The notes under the pieces: model-generated | Seen by the model: the letters and a program-made list of their open reading frames with translations, nothing else | Told to the model about the DNA's origin: nothing | Database searches by the model: none | Assembly: GCA_021292105.1 (NCBI GenBank) | Contig: CM037874.1 | Span: 36,196,185-36,260,184, forward strand | Length of the DNA stretch: 64,000 nucleotides | Reading direction: 5' to 3' | Origin: Anadara kagoshimensis | Lineage: Eukaryota; Mollusca; Bivalvia; Arcoida; Arcidae | Translations under genes and position numbers: made by a program | In this document: one piece after another, positions 55,301 to 64,000 of the stretch | Position numbering within the stretch: position 1 is the first letter of the stretch | Layout: every line of letters begins with the position of its first letter

Positions 55301-56569
55301 GTCATCCAGCACAACTCTGAAATAAAAAAAAAAAAAAAAAAATCTTAATATTTTTAGGAGAGAGATGTTTAAAATGGAATTGAGCTAGTTGAGGTGTAGA
55401 CTTTGTGTCAAAGTACAGTCAAAGCTGCCTTAAAGAACACATCTATTTAAGGGCCACCAGCTCGTAAAAGCTAGAATTTTTTTATCCAGATCGCTCTTTT
55501 TCTCATGTTATTTGAACCTTTAAATAAGGGTCACCTGTTTCTAAAGACCACTTTTACTGGTTCTTTCAGGTGGCCTTCGTAGACAGGTTTGACTGTTGAT
55601 ATAATAAAGTGGATTAGAAGAAAACTGAGATTCTCCATAGGTGCAGACTCACTTATCGGCTGGGACATGGAGGAAGGGGTTTGAACCTAATCTCTGTTCA
55701 GTATTGAATGTAACAATTTCACTCCAAGTCAAATTGAAATTATGTCTGCTATGCTTTATTAACTCTCTTGCTGCAGCCTGTCACACGAACACATGTCATT
55801 TCAAAGGAATTGACAACTCTTGGTTAAAAGACTTAGATATACTCATAATCATTTTGTAAAGTAAATGAAAATACAAAATGTTGACCCTTGAGATTATAAT
55901 CTCTATGATTAACTAATGATGTCATGATTACAAATGTGTCCCACATCATAACCTATTGTTGACGTCATATCATTTTGCATTGTGAACTTCAATTTGGCAC
56001 TGCCAACGTTGTGCTGAAAATAAATTTGGCAGCCAGAGGGTTAATCCAATGACAGTGAATTTTGAAATTAGTTTAGTTACATATTTGATGGATAAAACCC
56101 AAGTTCAAGAGCATTTCCAAACTGGATTTTTTTTTGCAAACTTGTTGAGGTTTTTATTTATTCAGTTTCCGTATATAGATCTATGCTCATGCTTCTAAAA
56201 ATAAAACTGGCAATGTGAAAATGAAAGTAGAAATCCATGTCAACAGTTACACATATCTTATTCTTAAAAATATAACGGAGAACTTTAAAAATTCAAAATT
56301 TAATTCGTTTAATAAACTGATGTATGAAAGACATTTTAAGTTTTCAATGTTTATTTGTACTTTCAGTCTTTGTCGGCAACCCCCTCCCCTTTTCCACATG
56401 AATATGCAAATGTTGCATGTAATATAGCAAATAATCACATGTAATTTACCTCTACTCGTGCTTTGACAATATTTTTATCTGTTATAACTTCATTTTCTTC
56501 GTCGTCATCCGCCGTAACTATCGTTACAGCTAGAACAAACGCCAACACATGAAGAACCTTCATCTTCAT
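47818..56569 (-). CDS. SELENOM: Selenoprotein M, four coding exons, TGA = selenocysteine
   Basis: SELENOM is a small thioredoxin-fold oxidoreductase of the ER lumen. Exons (minus strand): 56,569-56,450; 55,316-55,249; 51,441-51,363; 47,952-47,818; 133 residues including Sec. N-terminal signal peptide MKMKVLHVLAFVLAVTIVTA, then an acidic stretch and KARVE (vertebrate SELENOM: RARVE). Exon 2 gives SCAG-U-RLNRLPEVKRFIF, aligning with TCGGUQLNRLKEVKAF, so the in-frame TGA at 55,304-55,302 falls exactly on the Sec of the C-x-x-U motif. Exons 3-4 give VPGAPPVLHFL and KIDLSNYNREQCNELL (vertebrate: LPGADPELVLL; RIPLSEMTREEINALV). It ends in nine Asp and EKKQEL, a KDEL-like retention signal. A Cys form is excluded because TGA lies inside the conserved block. 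Confidence 0.9.
48300..51210. repeat. Minisatellite, 60-61-bp unit, about 48 copies
   Basis: The unit contains cttaaagataaggtagctac, caaaaaatgtgcactttcaa and ccactaggccacttaagctc. It fills most of the intron between SELENOM exons 3 and 4. On the minus strand each unit carries TGGCCTAGTGG, which fits the Pol III A-box consensus TRGYNNARNNG and resembles the heads of SINE family B and Ser/Leu tRNAs. The left end is more diverged than the centre. Confidence 0.95.
51363..51441 (-). CDS. SELENOM: SELENOM exon 3
   Basis: Acceptor ttaattaag (weak pyrimidine tract), donor GAG|GTAAGA. Completes the Leu codon CT|T, then encodes DNVEFKKVPGAPPVLHFLNE and AGQSVE. The product is one residue shorter than vertebrate SELENOM around DIPFYHN, so the exact acceptor is less certain than the rest. 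Confidence 0.82.
51748..51912. mobile_element. Foldback (hairpin) element
   Basis: Left arm aatctcaacccaaggtctta and right arm taagaccttgggttgagatt are inverted copies; outer arms tcgctactggtca and tgaccagtagcga also pair. The loop has acttggcaagcctcat, shared with the foldback at 42,729. In a SELENOM intron. Confidence 0.85.
52323..52381. repeat. (TA)n microsatellite
   Basis: About 58 bp of uninterrupted ta repeats in the SELENOM intron. Confidence 0.95.
52465..52985. repeat. ~115-125-bp tandem repeat, about 4 copies
   Basis: ggtgaatttgaatgaaaatc followed by actgttgcagatgtaacaga recurs near 52,610, 52,717 and 52,855, with a more diverged copy at 52,471. Copies carry ttgcag-type motifs but no exon is attached. 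Confidence 0.82.
53358..53465 (-). mobile_element. SINE family A tail fragment, minus strand
   Basis: tttaacattccagtcaagag and accagctaaaggtgaatgtg are the family A 3' part on the minus strand. Confidence 0.6.
53470..55248. other. SELENOM intron, nothing recognised
   Basis: AT-rich intron between the selenocysteine exon and exon 3. Open frames up to 70 codons have no family resemblance or splice context. Confidence 0.55.
55249..55316 (-). CDS. SELENOM: SELENOM exon 2, selenocysteine exon
   Basis: Acceptor ttttttatttcag preceded by a long pyrimidine run, donor CT|GTAGTA (phase 2). Encodes S-C-A-G-U then RLNRLPEVKRFIFDDIP. The fifth codon is TGA (55,304-55,302). Sequence similarity is strong on both sides of the TGA, which is the argument for recoding. 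Confidence 0.9.
55414..55597. mobile_element. MITE-1 copy
   Basis: Left end tacagtcaaagctgccttaa, right end agacaggtttgactgtt. In the SELENOM intron between exons 1 and 2. Confidence 0.75.
55598..56449. other. SELENOM intron 1 remainder
   Basis: AT-rich intronic DNA. No element ends, tandem repeat or exon recognised. Confidence 0.55.
56450..56569 (-). CDS. SELENOM: SELENOM exon 1, start codon and signal peptide
   Basis: ATG at 56,569-56,567, donor GAG|GTAAAT (phase 0). Encodes a 20-residue hydrophobic signal peptide (MKMKVLHVLAFVLAVTIVTA), then DDDEENEVITDKNIVKARVE. A second ATG two codons on (MK-MK) could also serve without changing the signal peptide. Confidence 0.88.
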
Positions 56570-56590
56570 GTTGTAATATGAATACACATA

Positions 56591-56601
56591 GACACTTCCG
56601 G
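56591..56601 (-). promoter_or_regulatory. SELENOM: ETS-type promoter motif
   Basis: CCGGAAGTG on the minus strand, ~25 bp upstream of the SELENOM start codon, is the core of ETS/GABP sites common in animal housekeeping promoters. Position and motif only; no further evidence. Confidence 0.4.
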
Positions 56602-57169
56602 TTAGAGACGTGTCAAAATAACCTCGTCCCCAGATGAAAAAAATTGATTATTTTGAATTAAGTCATGTACAAATCACAGGTCTAAGATTGCTTTTAATAT
56701 TTTCTTTATTGATTAAATGAAATCACAATGGTTGATCATGGCAAGATAAACAAGATATATTGAAGAAAGACAAGAATACATAACATTTTTCCGTGAATAG
56801 TTTTATTTAGCTTGCCATAAAATCATGATTCACCTTGTAGCGGTAGACAGTTTGTGTTTTTCCACAGTACTGTTAAGTTAGTCAATTAATTAAAGGAAGT
56901 TGTTATTTTACTTTTTAAAAAATATTTTAAACAATTTTCATGCCTAATTAATAAATTATTTTTTCTGGCTTTCAGGATTTTTTAATGGGTCGAATGTTGC
57001 CGGCTAGTTATTAATGAAACAAAATAAAATGTGAAAATAACGAAAAGTGAACAAAAACCCATATCACAATAAAACCATAATAATAGTTTTATCGGAAACA
57101 AAGGGTAAAGTGGTAGCTGGTACATGCTGCATTGTTGCCTAGCTTGGTACTTGTACTGTTTTGTTATCA

Positions 57170-57343
57170 CGGGGAGGGGTTAGCGCGAACGCAGAACCCG
57201 CACACTAATACATTCCGTACCCGAGTCATCCACATTAGGGATGATCGCAAGAGTTAGCCAAACCGAAGTGCAACGGAAAGGGCATCATCCCGGAAGACCC
57301 GCCTTGCAGATCTCAATTAGAGACTGTTTCGTTGAGTACTTAT
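57170..57343 (-). ncRNA. U1 snRNA-like sequence, copy 1
   Basis: Compared with animal U1 snRNA recalled from memory. In order on the minus strand: GATCTGCAAGG (stem-loop I loop, U1 GATCACGAAGG); TTGCACTTCGGAT (loop II, U1A site); TTGCGAT; AATGTGG; GACTCG; and CTGCGTTCGCGCT (loop IV), with 77 bases from TTGCACT to CTGCG against 78 in U1. This copy has an intact stem III (TCATCC/GGATGA). The 5' segment that should pair with splice donors (ACTTACCTG in U1) is not conserved, and the Sm-site region (AATTTGTGG in U1) reads AATGTATTAG. It may be a variant U1, a pseudogene or a U1-derived satellite part. Confidence 0.7.
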
Positions 57344-57706
57344 GTGATTTCATAAATGCAATGAAAAGGTGTCCATGAAAATTTTCACTTTAAATAGTTT
57401 TAATTGTGCCGGCAAAACTAGGTAAAAACTATAATACACGTTTTCAAAGTTATTTTCTTAAAATTTTGGTACTTACGGAAAACTGTGTAGTTCCATTTTT
57501 GTTGCGAAATACTCCAAAATTCACTATTAAAATCCTAAAAATCGCTTTAACACAAAACGTTGTACATACGTTTCAAGTGTGCATCATACACTACCCGTTT
57601 TGAACGTTTCCTCTGCGTTTTCGCAACTTTTAGCATGAGAACACACTCCGCAAACTGCATTCCGACTTTTTCAGTAACATTCGCAATTCTTCTTAGTTAC
57701 CGACTG

Positions 57707-57746
57707 TGACGTCATACCGGATGTTCTTGTTGCACTTGTGACGTCA
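57707..57746. promoter_or_regulatory. Paired TGACGTCA (CRE-like) palindromes, repeated in each unit
   Basis: TGACGTCA at 57,707-57,714 and 57,739-57,746, 32 bp apart, and at the matching places of later units. They lie ~365-400 bp upstream of the U1-like sequence on its strand, further than a usual snRNA distal element. Binding-site identity is by motif only. Confidence 0.4.
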
Positions 57747-58007
57747 CAATCAATTTTTAGTGATTTTGTAAGACCCGACTTTTTCGGTGTTTTTCGCTAT
57801 TTTTCATGCATTGAATGTTGTCGGCAGTTTTTGATGAAACAATTTTGATGAAACAAACTAAAAAAACAAAGTGCGAAAATGAAAACTATAAAATTAAGAA
57901 ATCACAATAAAACGATGATAATAGTTTTATCGGAAACAAAGGGTAAAGTGGTAGCTGGTACATGCTGCATTGTTGCCTAGCTTGGTACTTGTACTGTTTT
58001 GTTATCA

Positions 58008-58179
58008 CGGGGAGGGGTTAGCGCGAACGCAGAACCCGCACACTAATACATTCCGTACCCGAGTCATCCACATTAGGTGATCGCAAGAGTTAGCCAATCC
58101 GAAGTGCAACGGAAAGGGCATCATCCCGGAAGACCCGCCTTGCAGATCTCAATTAGAGACTGTTTCGTTGAGTACTTAT
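58008..58179 (-). ncRNA. U1 snRNA-like sequence, copy 2
   Basis: Same landmarks as copy 1. It lacks two bases in stem III (ATCACCTAAT instead of ATCATCCCTAAT), which shortens that stem. Confidence 0.65.
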
Positions 58180-58846
58180 GTGATTTCATAAATGCAATGA
58201 AAAGGTGTCCATGAAAATTTTCACTTTAAATAGTTTTAATTGTGCCGGCAAAACTAGGTAAAAACTATAATACACGTTTTCAAAGTTATTTTCTTAAAAT
58301 TTTGGTACTTACGGAAAACTGTGTAGTTCCATTTTTGTTGCGAAATACTCCAAAATTCACTATTAAAATCCTAAAAATCGCTTTAACACAAAACGTTGTA
58401 CATACGTTTCAAGTGTGCATCATACACTACCCGTTTTGAACGTTTCCTCTGCGTTTTCGCAACTTTTAGCATGAAAACCACTCCGCAAACTGCATTCCGA
58501 CTTTTTCAGTAACATTCGCAATTCTTCTTAGTTACCGACTGTGACGTCATACCGGATGTTCTTGTTGCACTTGTGACGTCACAATCAATTTTTAGTGATT
58601 TTGTAAGACCCGACTTTTTCGGTGTTTTTCGCTATTTTTCATGCATTGAATGTTGTCGGCAGGTTTTTGATGACACAAACTAAAATGTGACAATTGTGAA
58701 AAGTGCGAAATATGCACAAAAACCTATAAAATTAAGAATATCACAATAAAACGATGATAATAGTTTTATCGGAAACAAAGGGTAAAGTGGTAGCTGGTAC
58801 ATGCTGCATTGTTGCCTAGCTTGGTACTTGTACTGTTTTGTTATCA

Positions 58847-59018
58847 CGGGGAGGGGTTAGCGCGAACGCAGAACCCGCACACTAATACATTCCGTACCCG
58901 AGTCATCCACATTAGGTGATCGCAAGAGTTAGCCAATCCGAAGTGCAACGGAAAGGGCATCATCCCGGAAGACCCGCCTTGCAGATCTCAATTAGAGACT
59001 GTTTCGTTGAGTACTTAT
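58847..59018 (-). ncRNA. U1 snRNA-like sequence, copy 3
   Basis: As copy 2, including the two-base loss in stem III. Confidence 0.65.
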
Positions 59019-59681
59019 GTGATTTCATAAATGCAATGAAAAGGTGTCCATGAAAATTTTCACTTTAAATAGTTTTAATTGTGCCGGCAAAACTAGGTAA
59101 AAACTATAATACACGTTTTCAAAGTTATTTTCTTAAAATTTTGGTACTTACGGAAAACTGTGTAGTTCCATTTTTGTGCGAAATACTCAAAATTCACTAT
59201 TAAAATCCTAAAAATCGCTTTAACACAAAACGTTGTACATACGTTTCAAGTGTGCATCATACACTACCCGTTTTGAACGTTTCCTCTGCGTTTTCGCACT
59301 TTTAGCATGAAACACACTCCGCAAACTGCATTCCGACTTTTCAGTAACATTCGCAATTCTTCTTAGTTACCGACTGTGACGTCATACCGGATGTTCTTGT
59401 TGCACTTGTGACGTCACAATCAATTTTTAGTGATTTTGTAAGACCCGACTTTTTCGGTGTTTTTCGCTATTTTTCACGCATTGAATGTTGTCGGCAGGTT
59501 TTTGATGACACAAACTAAAATGTGACAATTGTGAAAAGTGCGAAATATGCACAAAAACCTATAAAATTAAGAATATCACAATAAAACGATGATAATAGTT
59601 TTATCGGAAACAAAGGGTAAAGTGGTAGCTGGTACATGCTGCATTGTTGCCTAGCTTGGTACTTGTACTGTTTTGTTATCA

Positions 59682-59852
59682 CGGGGAGGGGTTAGCGCGA
59701 ACGCAGAACCCGCACACTAATACATTCCGTACCCGAGTCATCCACATTAGGTGATCGCAAGAGTTAGCCAATCGAAGTGCAACGGAAAGGGCATCATCCC
59801 GGAAGACCCGCCTTGCAGATCTCAATTAGAGACTGTTTCGTTGAGTACTTAT
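59682..59852 (-). ncRNA. U1 snRNA-like sequence, copy 4
   Basis: As copy 2, with one further base missing beside the U1A-type loop (aatcgaagtgc on plus), possibly a read error. Confidence 0.62.
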
Positions 59853-60519
59853 GTGATTTCATAAATGCAATGAAAAGGTGTCCATGAAAATTTTCACTTT
59901 AAATAGTTTTAATTGTGCCGGCAAAACTAGGTAAAAAACTATAATACACGTTTTCAAAGTTATTTCTTAAAATTTTGGTACTTACGGAAAACTGTGTAGT
60001 TCCATTTTTGTTGCGAAATACTCCAAAATTCACTATTAAAATCCTAAAAATCGCTTTAACACAAAACGTTGTACATACGTTTCAAGTGTGCATCATACAC
60101 ACCCGTTTTTGAACGTTTCCTCTGCGTTTTCGCAACTTTTAGCATGAAACACACTCCGCAAACTGCATTCCGACTTTTTCAGTAACATTCGCAATTCTTC
60201 TTAGTTACCGACTGTGACGTCATACCGGATGTTCTTGTTGCACTTGTGACGTCACAATCAATTTTTAGTGATTTTGTAAGACCCGACTTTTTCGGTGTTT
60301 TTCGCTATTTTTCATGCATTGAATGTTGTCGGCAGGTTTTTGATGACACAAACTAAAATGTGACAATTGTGAAAAGTGCGAAATATGCACAAAAACCTAT
60401 AAAATTAAGAATATCACAATAAAACGATGATAATAGTTTTATCGGAAACAAAGGGTAAAGTGGTAGCTGGTACATGCTGCATTGTTGCCTAGCTTGGTAC
60501 TTGTACTGTTTTGTTATCA

Positions 60520-60691
60520 CGGGGAGGGGTTAGCGCGAACGCAGAACCCGCACACTAATACATTCCGTACCCGAGTCATCCACATTAGGTGATCGCAAGA
60601 GTTAGCCAATCCGAAGTGCAACGGAAAGGGCATCATCCCGGAAGACCCGCCTTGCAGATCTCAATTAGAGACTGTTTCGTTGAGTACTTAT
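60520..60691 (-). ncRNA. U1 snRNA-like sequence, copy 5
   Basis: As copy 2; stem-loops II and IV unchanged. Confidence 0.65.
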
Positions 60692-61356
60692 GTGATTTCA
60701 TAAATGCAATGAAAAGGTGTCCATGAAAATTTTCACTTTAAATAGTTTTAATTGTGCCGGCAAAACTAGGTAAAAACTATAATACACGTTTTCAAAGTTA
60801 TTTTCTTAAAATTTTGGTACTTACGGAAAACTGTGTAGTTCCATTTTTGTTGCGAAATACTCCAAAATTCACTATTAAAATCCTAAAAATCGCTTTAACA
60901 CAAAACGTTGTACATACGTTTCAAGTGTGCATCATACACTACCCGTTTTGAACGTTTCCTCTGCGTTTTCGCAACTTTTAGCATGAAAACACACTCCGCA
61001 AACTGCATTCCGACTTTTTCAGTAACATTCGCAATTCTTCTTAGTTACCGACTGTGACGTCATACCGGATGTTCTTGTTGCACTTGTGACGTCACAATCA
61101 ATTTTTAGTGATTTGTAAGACCCGACTTTTCGGTGTTTTTCGCTATTTTCACGCATTGAATGTTGTCGGCAGGTTTTTGATGAAACAAACTAAAATGTGA
61201 CAATTGTGAAAAGTGCGAAATATGCACAAAAACCTATAAAATTAAGAATATCACAATAAAACGATGATAATAGTTTTATCGGAAACAAAGGGTAAAGTGG
61301 TAGCTGGTACATGCTGCATTGTTGCCTAGCTTGGTACTTGTACTGTTTTGTTATCA

Positions 61357-61527
61357 CGGGGAGGGGTTAGCGCGAACGCAGAACCCGCACACTAATACAT
61401 TCCGTACCCGAGTCATCCACATTAGGTGATCGCAAGAGTTAGCCAATCCGAAGTGCAACGGAAAGGGCATCATCCGGAAGACCCGCCTTGCAGATCTCAA
61501 TTAGAGACTGTTTCGTTGAGTACTTAT
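61357..61527 (-). ncRNA. U1 snRNA-like sequence, copy 6
   Basis: As copy 2, with one C missing in the stretch between loops I and II. Confidence 0.62.
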
Positions 61528-62186
61528 GTGATTTCATAAATGCAATGAAAAGGTGTCCATGAAAATTTTCACTTTAAATAGTTTTAATTGTGCCGGCAAA
61601 ACTAGGTAAAAACTATAATACATGTTTTCAAAGTTATTTTCTTAAAATTTGGTACTTACGGAAAACTGTGTAGTTCCATTTTTGTTGCGAAATACTCCAA
61701 AATTCACTATTAAAATCCTAAAAATCGCTTAACACAAAACGTTGTACATACGTTTCAAGTGTGCATCATACACTACCCGTTTGAACGTTTCCTCTGCGTT
61801 TTCGCAACTTTTAGCATAAAACACACTCCGCAAACTGCATTCCGACTTTTTCAGTAACATTCGCAATTTTCTTAGTTACCGACTGTGACGTCATACCGGA
61901 TGTTCTTGTTGCACTTGTGACGTCACAATCAATTTAGTGATTTTGTAAGACCCGACTTTTTCGGTGTTTTTCGCTATTTTTCATGCATTGAATGTTGTCG
62001 GCAGGTTTTGATGAAACAAACTAAAATGTGACAATTGTGAAAAGTGCGAAATATGCACAAAAACCTAAAAATTAAGAATATCACAATAAAACGATGATAA
62101 TAGTTTTATCGGAAACAAAGGGTAAAGTGGTAGCTGGTACATGCTGCATTGTTGCCTAGCTTGGTACTTGTACTGTTTTGTTATCA

Positions 62187-62357
62187 CGGGGAGGGGTTAG
62201 CGCGAACGCAGAACCGCACACTAATACATTCCGTACCCGAGTCATCCACATTAGGTGATCGCAAGAGTTAGCCAAACCGAAGTGCAACGGAAAGGGCATC
62301 ATCCGGACAGACCCGCCTTGCAGATCTCAATTAGAGACTGTTTCGTTGAGTACTTAT
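62187..62357 (-). ncRNA. U1 snRNA-like sequence, copy 7
   Basis: As copy 2, with single-base differences (agaaccgcac and ccggacagac on plus) that disturb stem IV and the loop I to II linker. Confidence 0.6.
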
Positions 62358-63020
62358 GTGATTCATAAATGCAATGAAAAAGGTGTCCATGAAAATTTTC
62401 ACTTTAAATAGTTTTAATTGTGCCGGCAAAACTAGGTTAAAACTATAATACACGTTTTCAAAGTTATTTTCTTAAAATTTTGTTCTTACGGAAAACTGTG
62501 TAGTTCCATTTTTGTTGCGAAATACTCCAAAATTCACTATTAAAATCCTAAAAATCGCTTTAACACAAAACGTTGTACATACGTTTCAAGTGTGCATCAT
62601 ACACTACCCGTTTTGAACGTTTCCTCTGCGTTTTCGCAACTTTTAGCATGAAAACACACTCCGCAAACTGCATTCCGACTTTTTCAGTAACATTCGCAAT
62701 TCTTCTTAGTTACCGACTGTGACGTCATACCGGATGTTCTTGTTACACTTGTGACGTCACAATCAATTTTAGTGATTTGTAAGACCCGACTTTTTCGGTT
62801 TTTTCGCTATTTTCATGCATTGAATGTTGTCGGCAGGTTTTTGATGAAACAAACTAAAATGTGACAATTGTGAAAAGTGCGAAATATGCACAAAAACCTA
62901 TAAAATTAAGAATATCACAATAAAACGATGATAATAGTTTTATCGGAAACAAAGGGTAAAGTGGTAGCTGGTACATGCTGCATTGTTGCCTAGCTTGGTA
63001 CTTGTACTGTTTTGTTATCA

Positions 63021-63194
63021 CGGGGAGGGGTTAGCGCGAACGCAGAACCCGCACACTAATACATTCCGTACCCGAGTCATCCACATTAGGGATGATCGCA
63101 AGAGTTAGCCAAACCGAAGTGCAACGGAAAGGGCATCATCCCGGAAGACCCGCCTTGCAGATCTCAATTAGAGACTGTTTCGTTGAGTACTTAT
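63021..63194 (-). ncRNA. U1 snRNA-like sequence, copy 8
   Basis: Has the intact stem III of copy 1 (attagggatgatcgc on plus). Otherwise identical in all landmarks. Confidence 0.68.
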
Positions 63195-63861
63195 GTGATT
63201 TCATAAATGCAATGAAAAGGTGTCCATGAAAATTTTCACTTTAAATAGTTTTAATTGTGCCGGCAAAACTAGGTAAAAACTATAATACACGTTTTCAAAG
63301 TTATTTTCTTAAAATTTTGGTACTTACGGAAAACTGTGTAGTTCCATTTTTGTTGCGAAATACTCAAAAATTCACTATTAAAATCCTAAAAATCGCTTTA
63401 ACACAAAACGTTGTACATACGTTTCAAGTGTGCATCATACACTACCCGTTTTGAACGTTTCCTCTGCGTTTTCGCAACTTTTAGCATGAGAACACACTCC
63501 GCAAACTGCATTCCGACTTTTTCAGTAACATTCGCAATTCTTCTTAGTTACCGACTGTGACGTCATACCGGATGTTCTTGTTGCACTTGTGACGTCACAA
63601 TCAATTTTTAGTGATTTTGTAAGACCCGACTTTTTCGGTGTTTTCGCTATTTTTCATGCATTGAATGTTGTCGGCAGGTTTTTGATGAAACAAACTAAAA
63701 TGTGACAATTGTGAAAAGTGCGAAATATGCACAAAAACCTATAAAATTAAGAATATCACAATAAAACGATGATAATAGTTTTATCGGAAACAAAGGGTAA
63801 AGTGGTAGCTGGTACATGCTGCATTGTTGCCTAGCTTGGTACTTGTACTGTTTTGTTATCA

Positions 63862-64000
63862 CGGGGAGGGGTTAGCGCGAACGCAGAACCCGCACACTAA
63901 TACATTCCGTACCCGAGTCATCCACATTAGGGATGATCGCAAGAGTTAGCCAAACCGAAGTGCAACGGAAAGGGCATCATCCCGGAAGACCCGCCTTGCA
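63862..64000 (-). ncRNA. U1 snRNA-like sequence, copy 9, cut by window edge
   Basis: Stem-loops II to IV present, with intact stem III. The 5' part lies beyond position 64,000. Confidence 0.62.

Larger units (their letters stand above)
56940..64000. repeat. Satellite array, ~836-bp unit, 8+ units, open at right edge
   Basis: Landmarks repeat every 834-840 bp (for example cacggggaggggttagcgcg at 57,168; 58,006; 58,845 and so on to 63,860). Units are almost identical and differ mostly by single-base indels in homopolymers, probably read errors in part. The left edge unit is diverged from 56,940 to about 57,060. Each unit holds a U1-like sequence (minus strand), two TGACGTCA palindromes and a 65-codon frame that starts with GTG. 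Confidence 0.96.

Noticed and set aside
57406..63454. A 65-codon open frame repeated in satellite units (57,406; 58,242; 60,754; 63,257)
   Set aside because: It starts with GTG, not ATG, and is broken by single-base indels in the other units. It repeats only because the satellite repeats. No family resemblance.

Overview
This 64-kb window is AT-rich, intron-rich animal DNA. Both protein genes are spliced into short exons, and introns and intergenic DNA are packed with tRNA-derived SINEs, MITE-like inverted-repeat elements, foldbacks and tandem repeats. The style (SINE heads with tRNA A and B boxes, many short inverted-repeat elements, two animal genes of invertebrate type) suggests a lophotrochozoan, most likely a bivalve mollusc. 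The organism call is inference; no marker here is decisive.

Layout. (1) 1-43,200, plus strand: 39 exons of GCN1, the giant HEAT-repeat protein that activates the eIF2-alpha kinase GCN2. The N-terminal ~250 codons lie off the left edge; the gene ends with TAA at 43,168-43,170 and an AATAAA signal at 43,195. All exon phases join correctly except in one exon (29,942-30,153), which carries frame lesions equal to about four missing bases. (2) 43,200-46,577: intergenic DNA made of SINE pieces, a MITE and short degenerate repeats. (3) 46,577-56,569, minus strand: a convergent four-exon gene that I identify as selenoprotein M. It has a signal peptide, an in-frame TGA in a C-x-x-U redox motif, the SELENOM C-terminal block, an ER-retention-like KQEL end and a candidate SECIS hairpin in the 3' region. 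One of its introns holds a 2.9-kb minisatellite of 60-61-bp units. (4) About 56,940-64,000: a satellite of ~836-bp units running off the right edge. Each unit carries, on the minus strand, a ~172-bp sequence collinear with U1 snRNA from stem-loop I to stem-loop IV, but with a diverged 5' end.

Function. GCN1 senses stalled or collided ribosomes and activates GCN2 in the integrated stress response. SELENOM is an ER-lumen thioredoxin-fold redox protein. The two genes are tail to tail and need not be functionally linked. The U1-like array may be a snRNA-derived satellite or a family of variant U1 genes.

Most unusual points: tandem duplications that start or end on GCN1 splice junctions (at least seven junctions, including an 11-fold copied 3' splice site), inverted-repeat elements sitting directly on two GCN1 splice donors, the selenoprotein gene with its SECIS, and the U1-like satellite with apparent compensatory changes in its stems.
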